Shown one piece after another: positions 60,201 through 64,000 of a stretch of 64,000 nucleotides of DNA. Source of the stretch: Kudoa neothunni (taxonomy: Eukaryota > Cnidaria); assembly GCA_964304625.1 (NCBI GenBank), contig OZ199838.1, positions 12,896,001 to 12,960,000 of the forward strand, in the 5' to 3' direction. The notes below the pieces were generated by a model. That model was given only the letters and a program-made list of their open reading frames with translations, had not been told where the DNA came from and made no database searches. The translations under genes and the position numbers were made by a program. Position 1 is the stretch's first letter, and each line of letters opens with the position of its first letter.

Positions 60201-63200
60201 ATGTTAAAATATACCGGAGAAATATAACCTTGTTCGCAATATTGTATATATGTACACAAAATCATAATATGGACATCTCTGAAATTTTTATTGGGGAAAT
60301 AGCGCAAAACATTTTCTAATGCCAACAATATAATCTTTTCGATTGAGTCTAATAAAATATATTGTATACAACGAAAAAAAGTATAAGTTTGAATACCTTT
60401 GAATTGGGAACAGCAAAACGAAATAAAATCTGTGAAAAATGGTTTGATAAATGGATTAATCGCCGACACAGTTTGAGAGTCGGTGACATATTGATCATTG
60501 CAAACACTAATATTCCTGGAGTTGATAATTACATTAAAAAGGCAAACACTCATGTCATTAATGTCGTCAAGTGTGAATAGATTTGGGTTCTGTACGAATA
60601 TGGGAGTAAACTTTTTCAAAGCTATTGCCTTAGTGGTCATTAACAGAGGAGATGAAGAACAGAATAGTTGAGCTTACAATAGTGGGGAGTAAAGATTTTT
60701 TGCTGATATATGGGCATTCTTTTAATGCATAGAATAGTTTGATCACACTTTTACGGACGTCAATCGAAGGCCTGTCTGGATCTGGAGGAGTATTCAGAAC
60801 GATTTTATGGATTAGATAGATGAGTAAACTTGTTGACTAGATATTTAAACCAATAGGATTGTAAATTTCATATTATCATCGATACTTTGAATATCAGTTT
60901 GAATAATTCTAAATTTTGATCAGTAGCATTAGTTTCATTTAGTATGCGCTCGAGTTCGTCAAAAACGGCCCTAATTATATAAACCTATAAAGAGGGGTAC
61001 AGATTTAAAATACTCGGGAAATTTTTGAGCGACCACATTATCACATTTTAGTATAAATTGGTTGGCGTAGTCGGTATGGCTGGGGGAAGATAAAGATCCT
61101 AATACTTCCAACTAGAACCAAATAAATATTTCAACAATTCAACATTAATACAATTATATTTAATGCGATTGTGTAGTCTATTGGATATTTTTCAGAAATT
61201 CCAATAATTTGAAATGTGAGCTCATCCATGTACTGTTGTTGTATTGGAAATAAAATCAGTCCACGAGAAATGCATTAATTACTTTTATTTTCTCATAGGC
61301 GGGTAGTTGTAGTAAATTATTGATGATGCAATTATAGTCCAAATCTGGATATCGATCACAATTTCTTATGAACAAAATATTTTCTTGATAAAGCAAAATC
61401 AACGATTGAATAAGAAATAAATATTTTTGATTCCGTGACAGCAACATACCGTTTGAAGTTATTTTAGCGGAAACAAGTTGAAGTTTCACTTTCAGATAAC
61501 TATTGTCTAATGGAGGAGGTTCTAAATCACGGCCGCCACTTGCAAAGATGTAATTCATTTTGGTATAGGAATCGGGGCGATAATTGTTGGTTTCACTATC
61601 GTAAAGGAACAACTTGTAGATTCCGTCATCAGCAATACAACCATCTGGACTGGACAGTCGTAACAAAGTAAAACAATCTAATTTCCATTGAGACTTTTCG
61701 TTGGCTATAATAATAAAATATGAATTTACTAGAAACCAATATATAATCGACACATATTTGTTATAGGAAAATAAAAAATCAAATACCGCGCTTGCTCAGG
61801 CAATAAACTACAAATCTCAAATGTAGATCTTTGTAATTGCTCTCTTTCAAGGAAATCTACAAAATTCTAATTAGTTGATATATTTACAATAATGATGTGA
61901 AAACTGTGGGGAATTGGCAACATTAATATAGTATTTTAATTATAAATTACACGCTGTGTTGTTTAACACTTACATTCCTCATGCTCATGAAAAATTTTAA
62001 TGTTTAATGAACAAGAAAAAAATTGGATCACCATAGCGCTTTATTATGAATATTCCCCTCAAAGCAGTTTTAAATGTTATAGTAATTTTTATTTACTGAA
62101 AACAAATTACAAATAATTATTGTAAATTATAACGCTAGAATTCATATTCAAAAAATTGAAAAAGCAATATTTATGATTAATTTTTAGGCATATTTGAATT
62201 ATGCTAAAATATAATTTACTATAGCTTAACAATATTCTTGTATATATTTTAACAGTTATACCGTGATTAGTAATTCTCATGATGTAATAAATAATTAATG
62301 TCATTCTTAGTAACATCTTGAATTTCAAATATGTTTAGATATGGAACAATTTTGAAAATGAGATAACATCAAAATTGATGCACATGCACAAAAAAATTTC
62401 CCGATTTAAGTATATTGATTATATTAAGTTGTTGTTTACGAACCAGATACAAAATAAATTTTTAGGTCTTTTATAGATAGCACAAAATTTCTATGAGTTT
62501 ATGATACATACGAGTCGAATTTTTACTTAATTTTCATTTTTCCAGTAATTTGTCGATAATGGCCAATAAAAATTATTTTAAGCAATTTAACGTTTTCAAT
62601 CGTTATAGCAAACCATTTTTACGTGGTATTTATCTTTTTACCACAGACAAAAAATTTGAGAATCGAAGAGTTACATAATTTTGTAATTTAATCCTTTATT
62701 CTTGTAAATGACTCGAAGGATTAATATGTTTTAAATTAGTTTTAGAAATATTTTAACGATAAATACACCAATTCGTAAGCAAACCCAAGAAGTTTCACGC
62801 TAATCCATTCTGTCTTTCTAAAATTTTGATTATCAATTTAAACTATATTGTATTAATCTTATTGTCATTTTTTTAAATTGTGAAAAATTTACCCATATTT
62901 ATAATAGAATGAAAATTTCAATCGGGAAATTCCCTAATTAATTATAAGTTTTTATATTTTGTTGTATTAATTATTGCTAGTATTGTTCAAAATGTCATTG
63001 ATTGATCACCAACCAATCAGTGGCATCTTCCGAATAAAAAAATTCCTTACATACCCTGAATTGATAATCCAAGAACGGATTATTAGTATTCCTATAGATA
63101 TCTGAGGTAATTGTATCACTAGGAGGTTCGTTATCCCCACAACTCATAACCAGTGACTTAAAAAATCATTAAAAAAATCTACCAACTCTAATATACATTC

Positions 63201-64000
63201 AAACACATTCCATCATCGTAGATCGTATCCGCAACAATTTTAATGGTATGCTTCGTTTGTTTCGTTTCTAAGTTTTATTAAATTTAATGTCTAATAAAAG
63301 TTTATGATTATTACTTCTATCAAGGAACAATTCCAAAAGATCTATATAGATGTCGCACCTTTGTTTTTTTGATTCTAAAATATTTAAATCGATATGAATC
63401 CGACGATAGATCTTTGGAATGTACCTAACAATTCATATGGTATGTAACGAGGCTGTATTGAGAATAATGTATGGGTATTTATGTCAGGAAGAAGGCTTCC
63501 AACCTACAAAATTACAATAATCCCAAAATAAACTCCAGTTGAATTGATTTACTTTGTGTTTTACATCATTGTTGACCATTAGATATAAATCAATTTCTTA
63601 ACGATATTAATAAATTATTAACAATCTAGTATACTAAAAGAATGTCCTCTCCCAATATTGCGTTTTAATTCTGACATAAGGTCGTTTTGAGTTTTATCAT
63701 TAATTCTAGTTATAGTAGTTAATAGGGTAAAATCCATTTAGTTACGAATAGAATTCCATCTCATAATTGTTAATTTTGTCTACTGGTAGGTCATCACTAT
63801 TTATAGTGAAATCTAAGGAGGATATATTTTCCATATATATGGCCATTTCAATTGTTTTACATCCTTCGTACATAAGATATGAACCAGCTGGTTGTTTATG
63901 CTTTTTACTATCTCCAGGGTCATTATAGTAAACTTTACCTACCAATAGTAAATTTTTGTAAAAATCGGAAATTTTAAGCTCCTAAATGTATTAGTAAATC
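57252..64000 (-). CDS. DOCK-family Rac GEF (DOCK-A like), N terminus beyond window
   Basis: Minus-strand gene of many exons, introns mostly about 45-80 bp except one of about 1.2 kb (61857-63054). The right-edge exon (VGKVYYNDPGDSKKHKQPAG) fits the stretch ahead of DHR-1. DHR-1 (C2-like, phosphoinositide-binding): CDIYIDLLELFLDR, TKQTKHTIKIVADTIYDDG, SDIYRNTNNPFLDYQFR, DLHLRFVVY, SSPDGCIADDGIYKLFLYD. A long helical middle follows (61.2-58.9 kb). DHR-2 (GEF domain): MEIYTKLHPIIENIFYDFE, IRPYPNYYFVGFSGG, MFPFARITSTASPIEDKI, YYQHNNIQQFLHIKP, NNWAEKIMYTTEF, SPIENAIEDI and the nucleotide-sensor segment CLNGVIDSAVNGGVAKY; last comes SGEMKSSIESYV. Family role: DOCK1/2/5 with ELMO load GTP on Rac at the membrane. 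The protein ends right after DHR-2, lacking the proline-rich Crk-binding tail of DOCK1. Subfamily choice is by motif; the SH3 domain would be outside. Confidence 0.87.
61857..63054 (-). other. Long intron of the DOCK gene
   Basis: About 1.2 kb between the DHR-1 exon ending LDYQFR (donor GGTATGT) and the exon starting ISLKESN (acceptor TTTTGTAG), both phase 0. It is over twenty times the usual intron here. It is AT-rich and I see no nested gene or TE ends in it. Confidence 0.65.

Noticed and set aside
57252-64000. Reading the DOCK region as several separate genes
   Set aside because: The segments follow DOCK order (pre-DHR-1, DHR-1, helical middle, DHR-2) and the joints I checked splice in phase, so one gene is the better reading.

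Overview
The window looks like nuclear DNA of a fast-evolving metazoan with an AT-rich genome and very short introns. Where I could place them, introns are mostly 41 to 61 bp, always GT...AG. The genes are of animal type: a DOCK-family GEF, a DOK-like PH+PTB adaptor, an SLK/STK10 kinase, a CIP4/TOCA F-BAR protein, a PRD-class homeobox gene, SLC3-type transporter heavy chains and a secreted Kunitz protein. All are strongly diverged from textbook family members. A parasitic or reduced animal such as a myxozoan fits this mix, but the sequence alone does not prove it.

Layout, left to right. 0.6-6.4 kb: two tandem + strand genes for type II membrane proteins with SLC3A2/4F2hc-like ectodomains, each with three exons. 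9.0 kb: a tRNA-Ser(GCT). 10.0-13.8 kb: a decayed Tc1/IS630-like transposon, then a decayed hAT element. 15.5-19.4 kb (-): SLK/STK10 kinase. 22.2-24.2 kb: piggyBac remnant. 25.4-26.9 kb (-): secreted protein of five Kunitz-like units. 27.3-28.5 kb (-): DOK-like adaptor. 32.0-37.5 kb: a nest of four transposons (piggyBac inside a pogo/Tigger-like element; hAT inside another hAT). 38.3 kb: short non-autonomous hAT. 39.3-41.7 kb (-): CIP4/TOCA F-BAR-HR1-SH3 protein. 46.0-49.2 kb: pogo transposase fragment, a lone hAT end and a short piggyBac-type element. 52.9-54.9 kb (+): homeobox gene. 55.3-55.7 kb (+): unrecognised gene. 57.3 kb to the right edge (-): most of a DOCK GEF, whose N terminus lies outside the window.

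Several of the host genes (DOCK, CIP4/TOCA, DOK, SLK) belong to pathways that link receptors to Rac/Cdc42 and the actin cortex, but they are separated by TEs and are probably not a functional cluster. I found no RNA operon, CRISPR array, retrovirus, Polinton or other capsid-bearing element. Three host genes show single-base frame changes that no intron explains. These could be assembly indels, pseudogenes or real frameshifting. The most notable observations are: the Kunitz gene built from symmetrical phase-1 exons with stepwise loss of one disulfide; the SLC3 paralogs that differ in the light-chain cysteine; a K50 homeodomain in a reduced-looking genome; and piggyBac subterminal palindromes.
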